This document shows positions 40,062 through 51,806 of a DNA stretch of 64,000 bases, piece after piece (position 1 is the first letter of the stretch; each line of letters begins with the position of its first letter). The notes under the pieces are model-generated. The model did no database searches and was not told the origin of the DNA. It saw nothing but the letters and a program-made list of their open reading frames with translations. Position numbers and translations under genes: made by a program. The stretch is from CAIKMD01 sp035552195 (lineage in GTDB: Bacteria > Pseudomonadota > Alphaproteobacteria > ATCC43930 > CGMCC-115725), in assembly GCA_035552195.1 (NCBI GenBank), contig DASZLU010000057.1, forward strand, positions 1-64,000, given 5' to 3'.

Positions 40062-41210
40062 ATGGCCGAAAGCCCTGGCACAAGCCTCTTTCCCGACGAC
40101 GCGAAGAACGCCGCGCGCACCGGCATTCTGCCGTTCCAGTCGATCAACGCGATGCTGCGCGAGCACGAGATCTGGTCGAAATCCGAGATACTGGCCGATC
40201 AGGTCCAGCCGGCGAGCATCGATCTGCGGCTCGGTCCCGTCGCCTATCGCGTCCGCGCCAGCTTCCTGCCCGGACCCGACAGCACGGTGCTCGACAAGGC
40301 GCAGGCGCTCGACGCCTATCCCATCGATATCAGCAACGGCGCGGTGCTGGAAAAAGGCTGCGTCTATGTCGTGCCGCTGCTCGAGCAGCTCAATCTCAAA
40401 AGCGGCGTCACGGCGTTCGCCAATCCGAAAAGCTCGACCGGCCGTCTCGACGTCCTGACGCGGCTGATCGGCGACAACAGTCACAATTTCGATCGGCTGG
40501 ATAAGGGCTATTCCGGCCCCCTTTACGTCGAGATCGCACCGCGCACGTTCAGCGTCGTCGTCCACGAGGGCACGCGCCTCAACCAGTTGCGTTTTCGCCG
40601 CGGCTCGCCGGTGCTGGCGGGAAGCGAATTGCAGCGCCTCCATGACGAAGGCAAGCTCGTCCTCTCCTCGACGCCCGATCAGAATTACATCGAGCGCAAC
40701 ATGCTGCGGCTGTCGGTCGATCTGCATGGCGCGGGATATGGCGGCCTCATCGGCTATCGCGCCAAGAAACACACCGACCGCATCGATCTCGATCTGATCG
40801 GCCATTACGAGCCGCTCGATTTCTGGGAGCCGATCCATTACCACCGCGACCCGCCGCTGATCCTCGACCCGGACGCGTTCTATATCCTCGTCACCAAAGA
40901 GGCGGTACGCATCCCGCCCGACCTCGCCGCCGAGATGGTCGCCTACGACACCGCGGTCGGCGAATTCCGCGTCCACTACGCCGGCTTCTTCGATCCGGGC
41001 TTCGGCTGGGGCGACGCGATCAGCCGCGCCGTGCTCGAGGTTCGCTCGCACGAGGTGCCGTTCACCCTCGAAGACGGGCAAACGGTGGGCTGGCTGCAAT
41101 ACGAGCGGATGGCGGGCAAGCCCGACCGGCTTTACGGCGACGCGATCAAATCCAATTACCAGGGCCAAGGCTTGGCCTTAGCCAAGCAATTCAAGGCTTT
41201 CCGCGGCTGA
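40062..41210 (+). CDS. dcd: 2'-Deoxycytidine 5'-triphosphate deaminase, long two-domain form
   Basis: The ATG at 40062 gives 382 residues. It belongs to the long alphaproteobacterial dCTP deaminase family, with two dUTPase-like halves. The first has ILADQVQPASIDLRLGPVAYRVR and ANPKSSTGRLDVLTRL; the second has IGYRAKKHTDRIDLDLIGHYEP, AEMVAYDTAVGEFRVHYAGFFDPGFGWG and a C-terminal QGQGLALAKQFKAFRG. It supplies dUTP for dTMP synthesis. It stands alone, preceded by a 150-base gap and followed by a kinase gene. Confidence 0.9.
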   Translation: MAESPGTSLFPDDAKNAARTGILPFQSINAMLREHEIWSKSEILADQVQPASIDLRLGPVAYRVRASFLPGPDSTVLDKAQALDAYPIDISNGAVLEKGCVYVVPLLEQLNLKSGVTAFANPKSSTGRLDVLTRLIGDNSHNFDRLDKGYSGPLYVEIAPRTFSVVVHEGTRLNQLRFRRGSPVLAGSELQRLHDEGKLVLSSTPDQNYIERNMLRLSVDLHGAGYGGLIGYRAKKHTDRIDLDLIGHYEPLDFWEPIHYHRDPPLILDPDAFYILVTKEAVRIPPDLAAEMVAYDTAVGEFRVHYAGFFDPGFGWGDAISRAVLEVRSHEVPFTLEDGQTVGWLQYERMAGKPDRLYGDAIKSNYQGQGLALAKQFKAFRG

Positions 41211-41364
41211 AAACCGCCGCGGCCCGTGTAAAAGTTTCCGACGCCAGGATTTAATCGCGTCTTCACCTTTTGTTAACCATCTCTGCATCAAAGTTAAGAG
41301 GTCATAAATCCCCGCGCGGGGCTTGCAGCGTAAGCACGGCCTTGCGAATACTTGGGAGATCAGC

Positions 41365-43023
41365 TTGAGCTTGCGAGCGTCTACTTTGGCCCGACCGGAA
41401 ACCAGCTTCAGACATCAGACCGTCGCGATCATCGAAGACCGCGCGACCAATCTGAAGATTCTGGAACGGCTCGCGGGCTCGTTGATGGACGGCATCGACG
41501 TGAAGATCTTCGATCGGCCGCAGAAGATGCTCGACGCGGCGCCGCTCGATCCGCCCGATCTCATCATCACCGATTTCAACATGCCCGAGCTCGACGGCGC
41601 GGAATTCATCCGCCGCTTCCGCGCGATCCCGTCTTGCGCCGATGTGCCGGTCATCGTCATCACCGCCTACGAGGACCGCGCCCTGCGCTACGAGGCGCTG
41701 GAAGCCGGCGCGACCGACTTCCTCATCTCGCCGGTCGATCATCACGAATTCCGCGTCCGCTCGCGCAACCTGCTGACGCTGCGCCGCCAGCAATTGCAGC
41801 TGAAAGAACGCGCTTCCTCGCTCGAGCAGAAGATGAAGGCCGACGCCAAGCGTCATCGCGACGCGCTGCGCGAAAGCCACGAGCTGCTGATGCGCGTCAT
41901 CGACGCCGTTCCGGTGATGGTCGCGGCGACCGATCGCGAAGGCCGCTATGTCTTCGTGAACGACTGGTTCGCCCGCCGCATCGGCAAGCCGGCGAACGAG
42001 ATCATCGGCCTGACGCCGCTGCAGGTGCGCGACGATCTGCCCTCGCGCGGCCAGATGGAACGCGACCGCCGCATCATGGCCGGCATCGATCAGCCCGGCT
42101 CGTTCGAAGAGAATCTGCCGCCCGCCCCCGGCGAGAACGGCCAAGGCGGCGAGCGCCGCGTGCTGCTGACCACCAAGGCGCTGCTGCATGACGCCGCCGG
42201 CCGCCCGGCGCTGGTCGTCACCGCCGCGCTCGACATCACCGACCGCAAAGCCGCCGAGCTGGGGCTGGTCCATGCCAAGGACGAGGCCGAGCTGGCGAGC
42301 CGCAGCAAGACCGAATTCCTCGCCAATATGAGCCACGAGCTCAGGACGCCGCTCAACGCCATCATCGGTTTCAGCCAGGTGATGGCCGAAGAGATCATGG
42401 GGCCGCTCGGCAGCCAGCGTTATGTCGGTTATGCGCGCGATATCTGCTCGAGCGCGCAGCACCTTCTCGGCATCATCAGCGACATTCTCGACGTCTCGAA
42501 GCTCGAAGCCGGCAAGGTCGAGCTCGACGAGGAAGAGACCGAGATTTCGATGGTCGTACGCGACGTGATGCAGCTCGTCGGCGAGCGCGCCCGCGCGCTG
42601 GAGATCGGCATCGATGTCGAGCTCGGCGCCGATCTGCCGCGCCTCAAAGCCGATCCGCTCAAACTGAAGCAGGTGCTGCTGAACCTCGTCACCAACGCGG
42701 TGAAGTTCAGCCAAAGCGGCGACCGCGTCCTGCTTTCGGCGCGCTACGACCATAAGGGCTACGAGATTTCGGTCATGGATCACGGCATCGGCATGGATCC
42801 GGCCGAGATCGAGACCGCGATCACGCGCTTCGGCCAGGTGGCCAGCGCCTGGAGCCGCCGCCATCCCGGCACCGGCCTCGGCCTGCCATTGGCGATCGGC
42901 CTGGTCGAGCTGCATGGCGGGCGTCTGTCGATTGAAAGTCAGAAGGGCGCGGGCACCACCGTGACCTTCACCCTGCCGCGCGAGCGCGCCCTGACCGCGA
43001 CGACAATCGCCGCTTCCGCTTAA
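41365..43023 (+). CDS. Hybrid sensor kinase: receiver-PAS-histidine kinase
   Basis: TTG 41365 is preferred because GGAG lies seven bases upstream; an earlier TTG (41323) would add 14 residues. The 552-residue protein has an N-terminal receiver (phospho-acceptor D70 in LIITDFNMPELDG), a coiled linker, a PAS domain (about 175-300: RVIDAVPVMVAATDREGRYV), a HisKA domain with H324 (FLANMSHELRTPLNAI), and an ATPase domain (LVTNAVKF, DHGIGMD, GTGLGLPLAIGL). The receiver has S122 where the conserved lysine is expected (LISPVD). No membrane segment, so it is cytoplasmic. A 12-bp palindrome (CCCCGCGCGGGG, 41310-41321) precedes it. Confidence 0.9.
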   Translation: MSLRASTLARPETSFRHQTVAIIEDRATNLKILERLAGSLMDGIDVKIFDRPQKMLDAAPLDPPDLIITDFNMPELDGAEFIRRFRAIPSCADVPVIVITAYEDRALRYEALEAGATDFLISPVDHHEFRVRSRNLLTLRRQQLQLKERASSLEQKMKADAKRHRDALRESHELLMRVIDAVPVMVAATDREGRYVFVNDWFARRIGKPANEIIGLTPLQVRDDLPSRGQMERDRRIMAGIDQPGSFEENLPPAPGENGQGGERRVLLTTKALLHDAAGRPALVVTAALDITDRKAAELGLVHAKDEAELASRSKTEFLANMSHELRTPLNAIIGFSQVMAEEIMGPLGSQRYVGYARDICSSAQHLLGIISDILDVSKLEAGKVELDEEETEISMVVRDVMQLVGERARALEIGIDVELGADLPRLKADPLKLKQVLLNLVTNAVKFSQSGDRVLLSARYDHKGYEISVMDHGIGMDPAEIETAITRFGQVASAWSRRHPGTGLGLPLAIGLVELHGGRLSIESQKGAGTTVTFTLPRERALTATTIAASA

Positions 43024-43033
43024 GAACCGGCGC

Positions 43034-43654
43034 ATGCCGCTGGCTTTCGCTTTTGCGGCGATCGCCGGCTACGCCGATGCGATCGGCTATCTCCGCTACA
43101 AGGCGTTTGCCGGCATGATGACCGGCAACACGGTGCTGATGGGCCTCGCCTTTTCTCAGAGCGCCGATCGGCCGGCCGTGGAATACGCCGCGCTCCTGGC
43201 GGCTTTCTTCATCACCGCTGCCGGCGCCTTTGCCCTCCTGCGCAAGCGCTGTCCGCCCGCGATTTTGCTGGTCGCGGAAGCGGTCGCGCTGCTTCTGCCC
43301 GAGATATTCCGGGGGTCGTGGGCGATCCTGCTGCTGGTGGTCGCGATGGGGCTGCAAAACCCGCTGGCGCAGCGCTTCGGGCTGCCGCTCAGCACCACCT
43401 TCATCACGGGCAATCTCCTGCGCTTTGCCGAGGGACTGATCGGGCGCTTCGTCCCCCATCGCGGTCACAATCGCGGCGGCGCCTTCGCGATCTACGGCAT
43501 CGCCTGGCTGGGCTATGCGGCCGGCGCGGCGCTGGGCGCGGCCGGTTTTGCCGCCCTGCGCTGGCCGCTGATCGTGCCAGCCGCGAGTTTGGCTTATATT
43601 TATTGGTATTCGTGCTCTCGCGGCCGCGACAAGTTATCAACATCTGGTTTGTGA
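43034..43654 (+). CDS. YoaK/DUF1275 family membrane protein
   Basis: A 206-residue protein with about six membrane helices. It starts MPLAFAFAAIAGYADAIGYL and has the conserved MMTGNTVLMGLA and GLQNPLAQRFGLPLSTTFITGNLL motifs of the DUF1275 family. It lies 10 bases after the kinase stop on the same strand. Function of the family is not established; transport of a small molecule is a common guess. Confidence 0.9.
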   Translation: MPLAFAFAAIAGYADAIGYLRYKAFAGMMTGNTVLMGLAFSQSADRPAVEYAALLAAFFITAAGAFALLRKRCPPAILLVAEAVALLLPEIFRGSWAILLLVVAMGLQNPLAQRFGLPLSTTFITGNLLRFAEGLIGRFVPHRGHNRGGAFAIYGIAWLGYAAGAALGAAGFAALRWPLIVPAASLAYIYWYSCSRGRDKLSTSGL

Positions 43655-43680
43655 CAAGCCCGTCGCGATCAAGGTATAGA
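43651..43680 (+). promoter_or_regulatory. Possible sigma-70 promoter for the RpfC-like kinase gene
   Basis: GTGACA (43651-43656) and TATAGA (43675-43680) are 18 bases apart and followed by a T-rich run. Both boxes deviate from consensus and the -35 overlaps the previous stop codon, so this is tentative. Confidence 0.35.
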
Positions 43681-43713
43681 TTTTTTTAGCAATTACCGGC
43701 ATGATTCAAAGGC

Positions 43714-43739
43714 GGCGCTTTCGATTGGGCGAAAGCGCC
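43714..43739 (+). terminator. Hairpin upstream of the RpfC-like kinase gene
   Basis: A perfect 10-bp stem GGCGCTTTCG/CGAAAGCGCC (43714-43723, 43730-43739) with a 6-base loop. It could end the DUF1275 transcript or, if the candidate promoter upstream is used, form in the kinase mRNA leader. Confidence 0.5.
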
Positions 43740-43788
43740 CCTTTGTACCGGACCGGGGGCCGGACAGCCGCTTTATGAGCGCTATTTC

Positions 43789-46671
<2,883 letters not shown>

Positions 46672-46717
46672 CTCCGCCAGCGTCGCCGCGTTTCCTGCTT
46701 AAAGGAAATCGCCTTTA

Positions 46718-46807
46718 AAAATAACTCGCTTTCCCGCGAAAGCGGGGACCCAGGGCAACAGCACCGCTCCGTCTGGATTCCCGCTTTCGCGGGAATGACG
46801 TTATTTT
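46718..46807. repeat. Nested palindromic repeat (REP/BIME-like)
   Basis: A perfect 15-bp stem (TCCCGCGAAAGCGGG 46732-46746, complement 46780-46794) is bracketed by CCAG/CTGG and by an outer AT-rich pair AAAATAAC (46718-46725) and GTTATTTT (46800-46807). It lies between the kinase and the binding-protein gene and may terminate transcription. The core resembles a repeat family common in GC-rich alphaproteobacteria. Confidence 0.75.
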
Positions 46808-46852
46808 ATTGGCTCAGGCCGTCGAGAGGTCATCGCGTTGGGGGACGGGGAC

Positions 46853-47881
46853 ATGAGACCGTTTCGCTTTCATCACATCATGGCCGCAGGCTTCGCGCTG
46901 TTGTTGCTGCCGATGCCGGCGCGGGCCGACGTCGAAAAAACCTCTATGGCTTTACCCGCTGTCGCGCCGATCTTTGCGCTTGAATGGATCGCCCAGGATG
47001 CCGGCATCTACAAAGAGGTCGGGCTCGACGTCGCCGAACAGATGGTCCGCGGCGTCGGCGCCACCAACGCCGTCATCTCCGGCTCGCTGGACTTCGCGAA
47101 TAGCTCGGGCAGCACCCTCACCCGCGCCGTCGCCAAGGACCAGCCGATCATCGGCATTGCGACAACTTACGACCGAACCGGCTTCTGGATCATCGTGAAC
47201 AAGAAGATCGCCGACGAACGCCATTTCGATCCCAAGGCGCCGCTGGCCGAGCGCGCGAAGATCTTGAAGGGGCTGCGCTTCTCCGTCGGCAGCCTGCAGA
47301 CCTTGCCGCATGCTTATCTCAACGCCGTCGCCAAGATCGGCGGGCTCAATCCCGATACCGATATCGTCGCCGCTCCGATCACCCTCGCCGACACGCTGCC
47401 GGCCATGGCGACCGGGTCAATCGACGGCGCTTCGATCGGCCCGCCGGCGGTCTATCAAGCGCTCAAATCCGGCACCGCCGTGGTCGTCGCCGACGGCACC
47501 ACCGGCAACCCGATTGATCCGCCCTGGCTGACACGTATCGATTCGATCGTCATCATCGCACGAAAGGACACCTGCACGGCGCGGCGCTCGGTCTGCGTCA
47601 AGATGGGCGAGGCGCTGGTGAAAGCGGCCGCCTATATGCACGACCGTCCGAGGGAGAGCGAAGCGATCATCGGCAAACGCCTCAACTTCTTCGAGCCCGA
47701 CGCCCTCAGGAACATGTACGAGGTTACCGCCGAATCGACGCCGCGCTCACCGGCCGTGAGCGCGAAAGGCCTCGAAACAGCCGATCAACTGAACGTCGAC
47801 GCCGGCTTCATGGCGGCCGACCAAAAGCTGCCGTCTTACGACAAGCTTTTCGACAACGAATTCGTCAGCAGCGCTAGGTAG
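46853..47881 (+). CDS. ABC transporter substrate-binding protein (NMT1/THI5-like)
   Basis: The ATG at 46853 follows GGGGGACGGGG and gives 342 residues with a signal peptide (MRPFRFHHIMAAGFALLLLP, cut after ARA). The mature protein has MALPAVAPIFALEWIAQDAGIYKEVGLDV, ISGSLDFANSSGSTLTRAV and a hinge typical of nitrate/sulfonate/pyrimidine-precursor receptors. No permease or ATPase gene is adjacent. Two cysteines (DTCTARRSVC) could form a disulfide. Ligand unknown. Confidence 0.87.
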   Translation: MRPFRFHHIMAAGFALLLLPMPARADVEKTSMALPAVAPIFALEWIAQDAGIYKEVGLDVAEQMVRGVGATNAVISGSLDFANSSGSTLTRAVAKDQPIIGIATTYDRTGFWIIVNKKIADERHFDPKAPLAERAKILKGLRFSVGSLQTLPHAYLNAVAKIGGLNPDTDIVAAPITLADTLPAMATGSIDGASIGPPAVYQALKSGTAVVVADGTTGNPIDPPWLTRIDSIVIIARKDTCTARRSVCVKMGEALVKAAAYMHDRPRESEAIIGKRLNFFEPDALRNMYEVTAESTPRSPAVSAKGLETADQLNVDAGFMAADQKLPSYDKLFDNEFVSSAR

Positions 47882-48418
47882 GCGATCTACTGGGCTCTCG
47901 GCGAACGATCGCCATCTATTTACACCGTCACTGTCGGCGTGAAGCCACAGCCCGCGATGCGCCTGCTGCAGCATCACAGCCAACAACTCGGCAAAGACGG
48001 CGCTCGGCCTCAGCGCGTTGGCGTCGGCGAGGGTCGAGCGCCGTACCCCATCCGCGCCCAGGTGATAAAGCCGCGCCGCATGGCTCTCCAGTCCCGTCAC
48101 GATCTCGCGAAGGCTGACGGCGCCCGAGAACTGGCCATAAAGCAGCGCCACGAACTGGCTCTTCGTCGTCAGACGCCGCACCGCGCATCGCCGCCATGCA
48201 CCGCGACAAGGCGATCGAACACCGACCATGGAACCAGCTTCAGAACCGAATGAAAGACGCTATTCTCGTGACGCATGGCGCTGGTCCTCATCTCGTGTCC
48301 CGGAACATTTGGCGATGTCCAGGACCGAGTAGAATCAACGCCATGCGCCTTGTCTACAAAAACCAAACCGGACAGCCGTGGGACAAGTCCGGGCATGACG
48401 ATGAACTTTAAACGAGGA
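47882..48418. other. Gene-poor region with insertion-sequence debris
   Basis: Apart from the IS4 fragment, nothing codes here. At about 48362-48400 the sequence ACCGGACAGCCGTGGGACAA and GTCCGGGCATGACG resembles half of a dispersed palindromic repeat of the kind seen between genes in GC-rich alphaproteobacteria. Confidence 0.5.
47938..48276 (-). pseudogene. IS4-family transposase, N-terminal fragment with frameshift
   Basis: On the minus strand an ATG at 48276 begins MRHENSVFHSVLKLVPWSVF and continues to VHGGDA; a one-base shift near 48185 then gives RRLTTKSQFVALLYGQFSGA, SLREIVTGLESHAARLYHLG and RRSTLADANALRPSAVFAEL, ending at AHRGL. This is the N-terminal region (DUF4372-type) of IS4-family transposases. 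The catalytic DDE region is missing. The fragment is therefore inactive. Its C-terminal boundary is about 47938, just past the binding-protein gene. Confidence 0.85.
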
Positions 48419-49180
48419 CTAGCCTCGCAACTCCGTCACCGCGCGTTCGACGCCGGCGCGCAGGAAATTGGCATCGCCGCCGAACGTCACCAAGCGGAAG
48501 CCTTGCTCGGCGAAGCGCTTGGCGAAACGCGGCGAGCCGGTGTGGATGCCGGGGATGATGTTGTTTTTCTGGCAGGCTTTGAGGATTTTCTCGACAGCCG
48601 CGACATGCTCGGGCTCGTCGCGATCGAGCCCCGGCCCAAGGCCGAGGGAAATCGCGAGATCGCTCGGCCCGATATAGAGTCCGTCGAGACCGGGTGTCGC
48701 CGCGATCGCTTCGACTTTCTCCAAACCTTCGCGCGTCTCGATCATCGGCAGGCAAAGCACGCCGTCGCCGAGCGCCTTTTGATCGCGCGTTCCCATCACG
48801 ATGGCGGCGCGCGCCGGACCGTTCGAGCGTTCGCCCTTGGGCGGGTAGCGGCACGCGGCAACCGCTTTCTTCGCCTGTTCGGGATTGCTCACCATCGGAA
48901 TGATGACGCCTTGCGCGCCGGCATCGAGGTTCTTGCCGATGATCCAATCTTCGTTGGCCGGCACCCGGGTCAGCGGCACCGCGCCGCGCGCATCGATGGC
49001 GCGCGCCATTTCGATCATGTCGCGATAGTCGGTGACGCCGTGCTGCTGATCGACGCAGACATAGTCGATGCCTTTGATCGTCGCGACCTCGCACGCGAAG
49101 GCGCAAGGCAGCGACGCGAAGATGCCGAAGACCGTCTCGCCCTTTGCCCATTTGTCGCGTAACGCGAATACCGTCGCCAT
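48419..49180 (-). CDS. HpcH/HpaI aldolase family protein
   Basis: A 253-residue class II aldolase with TIM-barrel motifs FGIFASLPCAFACEVATIKGID, VCVDQQHGVTDY, VPLTRVPANEDWIIGKNLDAGA, GVIIPMVSNPEQAKKAV, MIETREGLEKVEAIAATPGLDGLYIGPSDLAISLG and GIHTGSP. The glutamate in MIET and aspartate in GPSDL bind the metal. It cleaves or forms 4-hydroxy-2-oxo acids, as in homoprotocatechuate degradation. It stands between IS debris and the MFS gene. Confidence 0.93.
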   Translation of the reverse strand: MATVFALRDKWAKGETVFGIFASLPCAFACEVATIKGIDYVCVDQQHGVTDYRDMIEMARAIDARGAVPLTRVPANEDWIIGKNLDAGAQGVIIPMVSNPEQAKKAVAACRYPPKGERSNGPARAAIVMGTRDQKALGDGVLCLPMIETREGLEKVEAIAATPGLDGLYIGPSDLAISLGLGPGLDRDEPEHVAAVEKILKACQKNNIIPGIHTGSPRFAKRFAEQGFRLVTFGGDANFLRAGVERAVTELRG

Positions 49181-49256
49181 CGCTTCTCTCCCCTTGGGTT
49201 ACGATGCGATTGTCGGCCGCGAAAACGCGCTGTCAACGCCGGCGGTGCCGCCGGCC

Positions 49257-50729
49257 TCAGCCGCTTCTTTGCTGCAACAGCGAGAGCGGCGAGCGTACCA
49301 CGCGCAGCAGCCCCGCCGCGCTGGAGAGGCTGTGCAGGGAACGGCGCGCTTCCAAGAACCATTCGCGCAGGACGAGACGGTCCGAACTGCCGCTTTCCTC
49401 CTCGATGAAGGAGAGGCGGTGAAGCGAATAAAGCCCGGCGACGCACGCGATCCCGAAGAAGAAGGTCCAGCCATGGAAGCTCAGGACCTCGAAGCTGAGC
49501 GCGCCTTTGCCGCCGCTCCAATTAACGGCGACGTTGAGTTGATGGACGGCGAAGAAATCGGCACCGAGGCCGCCGAGGATCGGCGCGAGCGCGGCGCAGG
49601 ACGCGGTGGCGACGCTGCTCGCCGCGAGATAGGCCGTCGCCTGCCCGCCGGGCGATAACTTCATGGCGATGTTGTTGGAAGCGAGCGCGACGCCGGCGGT
49701 GGCGATGCCCATGAGCGCATGGATGACAAACAGAATCGCGAAGGTGTAGCTACCGGCCCAGGACAGGCCGGTGAAGGTCCAGCCGAGAACGCACAGGAGA
49801 AAGAGCGGCGCCGAGATTTCGAGCACCGCCTTGTTGCTGAAGCGATCGATGAGTACGCCCCAGATCCCGAGCGAGCCCAGATTGCTGAGTTGGCTCGCGA
49901 CCGTCAGCGCTATCACGTCGCGCAGCGGATAGCCGAGCGACTTCATCATATAGACGGCGAAGAACGGGGCGGCGAGATTGGCCGCAAAAGCCCAAGAGGC
50001 GAGGAAGACAATGAGACGCCGGAAATTCGTGTCGCGGAACGGCGCCGCGAGCAGCGCCAACGGATGCAGCGACTGCTCGACGGGCGCCATCGGCTGATCC
50101 GGCGTGATCGACAGGAGATAGACGCCGTAGAGACCGATCAATGCGCTCAGGACGAACAAGACCGCATAGCCGATCACCGGCCGCCCCGGAAAGAATTGCC
50201 CGTTGAGACGATCGACCAACACGCTGCCGACGAGTGCGAGCGCGGTCGCGAGTGCAGTGGTTGCGACGGTGCGGCGCCCGAAGAAGCGGCCGTATTCCGT
50301 CTCCGGCACGAGGTCCCGCATCCAGGAATTCCAGGCGCAGCCGCCGATGGCGCCCAGCCCCTGATAGACCGCGAGCATCAGGATGAGGAGGATCACCGCC
50401 TTGACCGGGTCGAGAAACGGCAGCAGCGCCGAGCCCAGCAGGAAGCAGCGCCCGGTGGCGGCGGCGAGAACGCAGATCGTGCGTCGCTTGCGCCAGCGCT
50501 CGACAATCACGGCGGCGGGGAGCTGGAGCAGCTGGACGAAGAACGGCACCGCGGCGAGTACGCCAATCGCGGTATTGCTGACATTGAGCGCCACGGCGAC
50601 GCCGGTGAGAAAGACGCCGGTCGTCAGCGTTCCCATGGCCTCGCTGGCCAGTCCGTCATAAAGGATCAGCTTTTCGGTCCGCGCCCTGGTGCGGGCTTCA
50701 GCTGCAGTGAAGGCGGTGTGATCCTGCAT
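49257..50729 (-). CDS. MFS transporter
   Basis: A 490-residue permease with about 12 membrane helices. A soluble N-terminal segment (about 1-25) precedes TM1. The loop after TM2 reads VIVERWRKRRTICV, the family's GxLaDrxGrR position, and a central loop follows TM6. VPFFVQLLQLPAAV, VLIDRFSNKAVLEISA and LAASSVATASCAALAPILGGLGADFF are typical. Similar proteins are annotated as general drug or sugar-phosphate permeases; the substrate is not evident. It is convergent with nothing and is followed by the aldolase gene on the same strand. Confidence 0.88.
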   Translation of the reverse strand: MQDHTAFTAAEARTRARTEKLILYDGLASEAMGTLTTGVFLTGVAVALNVSNTAIGVLAAVPFFVQLLQLPAAVIVERWRKRRTICVLAAATGRCFLLGSALLPFLDPVKAVILLILMLAVYQGLGAIGGCAWNSWMRDLVPETEYGRFFGRRTVATTALATALALVGSVLVDRLNGQFFPGRPVIGYAVLFVLSALIGLYGVYLLSITPDQPMAPVEQSLHPLALLAAPFRDTNFRRLIVFLASWAFAANLAAPFFAVYMMKSLGYPLRDVIALTVASQLSNLGSLGIWGVLIDRFSNKAVLEISAPLFLLCVLGWTFTGLSWAGSYTFAILFVIHALMGIATAGVALASNNIAMKLSPGGQATAYLAASSVATASCAALAPILGGLGADFFAVHQLNVAVNWSGGKGALSFEVLSFHGWTFFFGIACVAGLYSLHRLSFIEEESGSSDRLVLREWFLEARRSLHSLSSAAGLLRVVRSPLSLLQQRSG

Positions 50730-50810
50730 GATTCCCCGGATTGGGAGACAACGCAGAATCGAGTAGCTAAGTTTCAGGAATGAAATCGCGGTGTGGCGAA
50801 GTATCGCGCT

Positions 50811-50826
50811 GCCGCCATAAGGCGGC
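50811..50826 (-). terminator. Short hairpin after the RpfF-like gene
   Basis: GCCGCC-ATAA-GGCGGC (50811-50826) lies two bases beyond the stop codon of the crotonase gene. It may serve as a terminator; no U tract is visible. Confidence 0.4.
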
Positions 50827-50828
50827 GC

Positions 50829-51806
50829 TCAGCCGCGATGGCGAATGGTTCGGCGGTCTTGCGCCGCGACGAGGCGCAGCATGCGCTTGATTCCGGCGTC
50901 GTCGAGCTTCAGCGCCGCCTCGACCCAGAGATCGGCGATGCGGGTCATTTCCTCGAAGGTCACGGTGTTGACCAGGCGCCGCGCACGATAGAGGGCGCGG
51001 AGCGCGGCATAGCGTTTGCCGCCGCGGCCGATGAAATCATAGAAGGCGGCGACGCCCTGCCCGTCCGGCGCCAGCACATCGACGGCGCCCATCGCATGCA
51101 ATTGCTCGGCGCTATAGAGTTCGCCGCTCATGATGATGCGCTCGGCCAAGCCCGGCGCGACGCGGCGCGTCAGGAACGTGTAAGCGCCCATGCCGGGGAA
51201 GAGATTGAAGAGGATTTCCGGCAGGCCGAATTTCGCGCTGCGTTCGGCGACGATGACATTCGACGACAGCGCCGCTTCGAACCCGCCGCCCAGCGCGTCG
51301 CCTTGCACCAGCGCCACCGAGATGATCGGCAGATCGAAGCCGAGACCGGTCGCGTTGGTGAAGCCGACCTCGCAGCTCGCATGCGCGTAACGGCGCAAAG
51401 CGGCGCGGTCGCGATCGCGGATCAGTTGGGCAAAAACCTCGAGATCGCCGCCGAGATTCCAAACCCCCGGCTGACGCGAGCCGAGCACGAGATAGCGCAG
51501 CGGCGGCTCCGCCTCCGCCCTCTCGCCGAACAACCCACGCGCCATGCGTTGAACCGCCCGCGCCTCCGCCAGAACGTTCTCGGTAAAGCACGGCCGGCCT
51601 GCGAAATCGAAATAGCAGAAAAGAATTTTCTCGTCGGGATCGTAATCCAGGTCGAATTCGCTGAATTCATTGGCATCGAGCGCCGCCTGGACCGGATCGT
51701 CGCCGGCGCCCACCAACTCGGCCAGGAGCTGCTCCGCCGGCTTCGCGTTCCGCTCGGCGGCAATCCGGTCCTGGACCAAATCGATTAGTTGCGGGTGGCC
51801 GACCAT
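50829..51806 (-). CDS. RpfF-type crotonase, probable DSF-family signal synthase
   Basis: The ATG at 51806 follows AAAGG and gives 325 residues; a TTG 25 codons upstream is less likely. After an N-terminal extension (about 1-50) comes a crotonase domain with VWNLGGDLEVFAQLIRD, IISVALVQGDALGGGFEAAL and FGLPEILFNLFPGMGAYTFL. E177 and E197, 20 residues apart, match the two catalytic glutamates of RpfF (E141 and E161 in Xanthomonas). YSAEQLHAMGAVD, QGVAAF and EEMTRIADLWVEAALKL also fit RpfF better than fatty-acid-oxidation crotonases. It would make cis-2-unsaturated fatty acid signals from acyl-ACP. An RpfC-like kinase is encoded at 43789. Confidence 0.83.
   Translation of the reverse strand: MVGHPQLIDLVQDRIAAERNAKPAEQLLAELVGAGDDPVQAALDANEFSEFDLDYDPDEKILFCYFDFAGRPCFTENVLAEARAVQRMARGLFGERAEAEPPLRYLVLGSRQPGVWNLGGDLEVFAQLIRDRDRAALRRYAHASCEVGFTNATGLGFDLPIISVALVQGDALGGGFEAALSSNVIVAERSAKFGLPEILFNLFPGMGAYTFLTRRVAPGLAERIIMSGELYSAEQLHAMGAVDVLAPDGQGVAAFYDFIGRGGKRYAALRALYRARRLVNTVTFEEMTRIADLWVEAALKLDDAGIKRMLRLVAAQDRRTIRHRG

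Noticed and set aside
41211..41364. Possible CtrA-type sites (TTAACC, GTTAAG) before the hybrid kinase
   Set aside because: The TTAA half-sites are 17 bases apart, not the 7 expected for a CtrA box.
41302..43035. 577-codon minus-strand frame opposite the hybrid kinase
   Set aside because: Composition is that of an antisense frame; the plus strand has a complete, motif-rich kinase.
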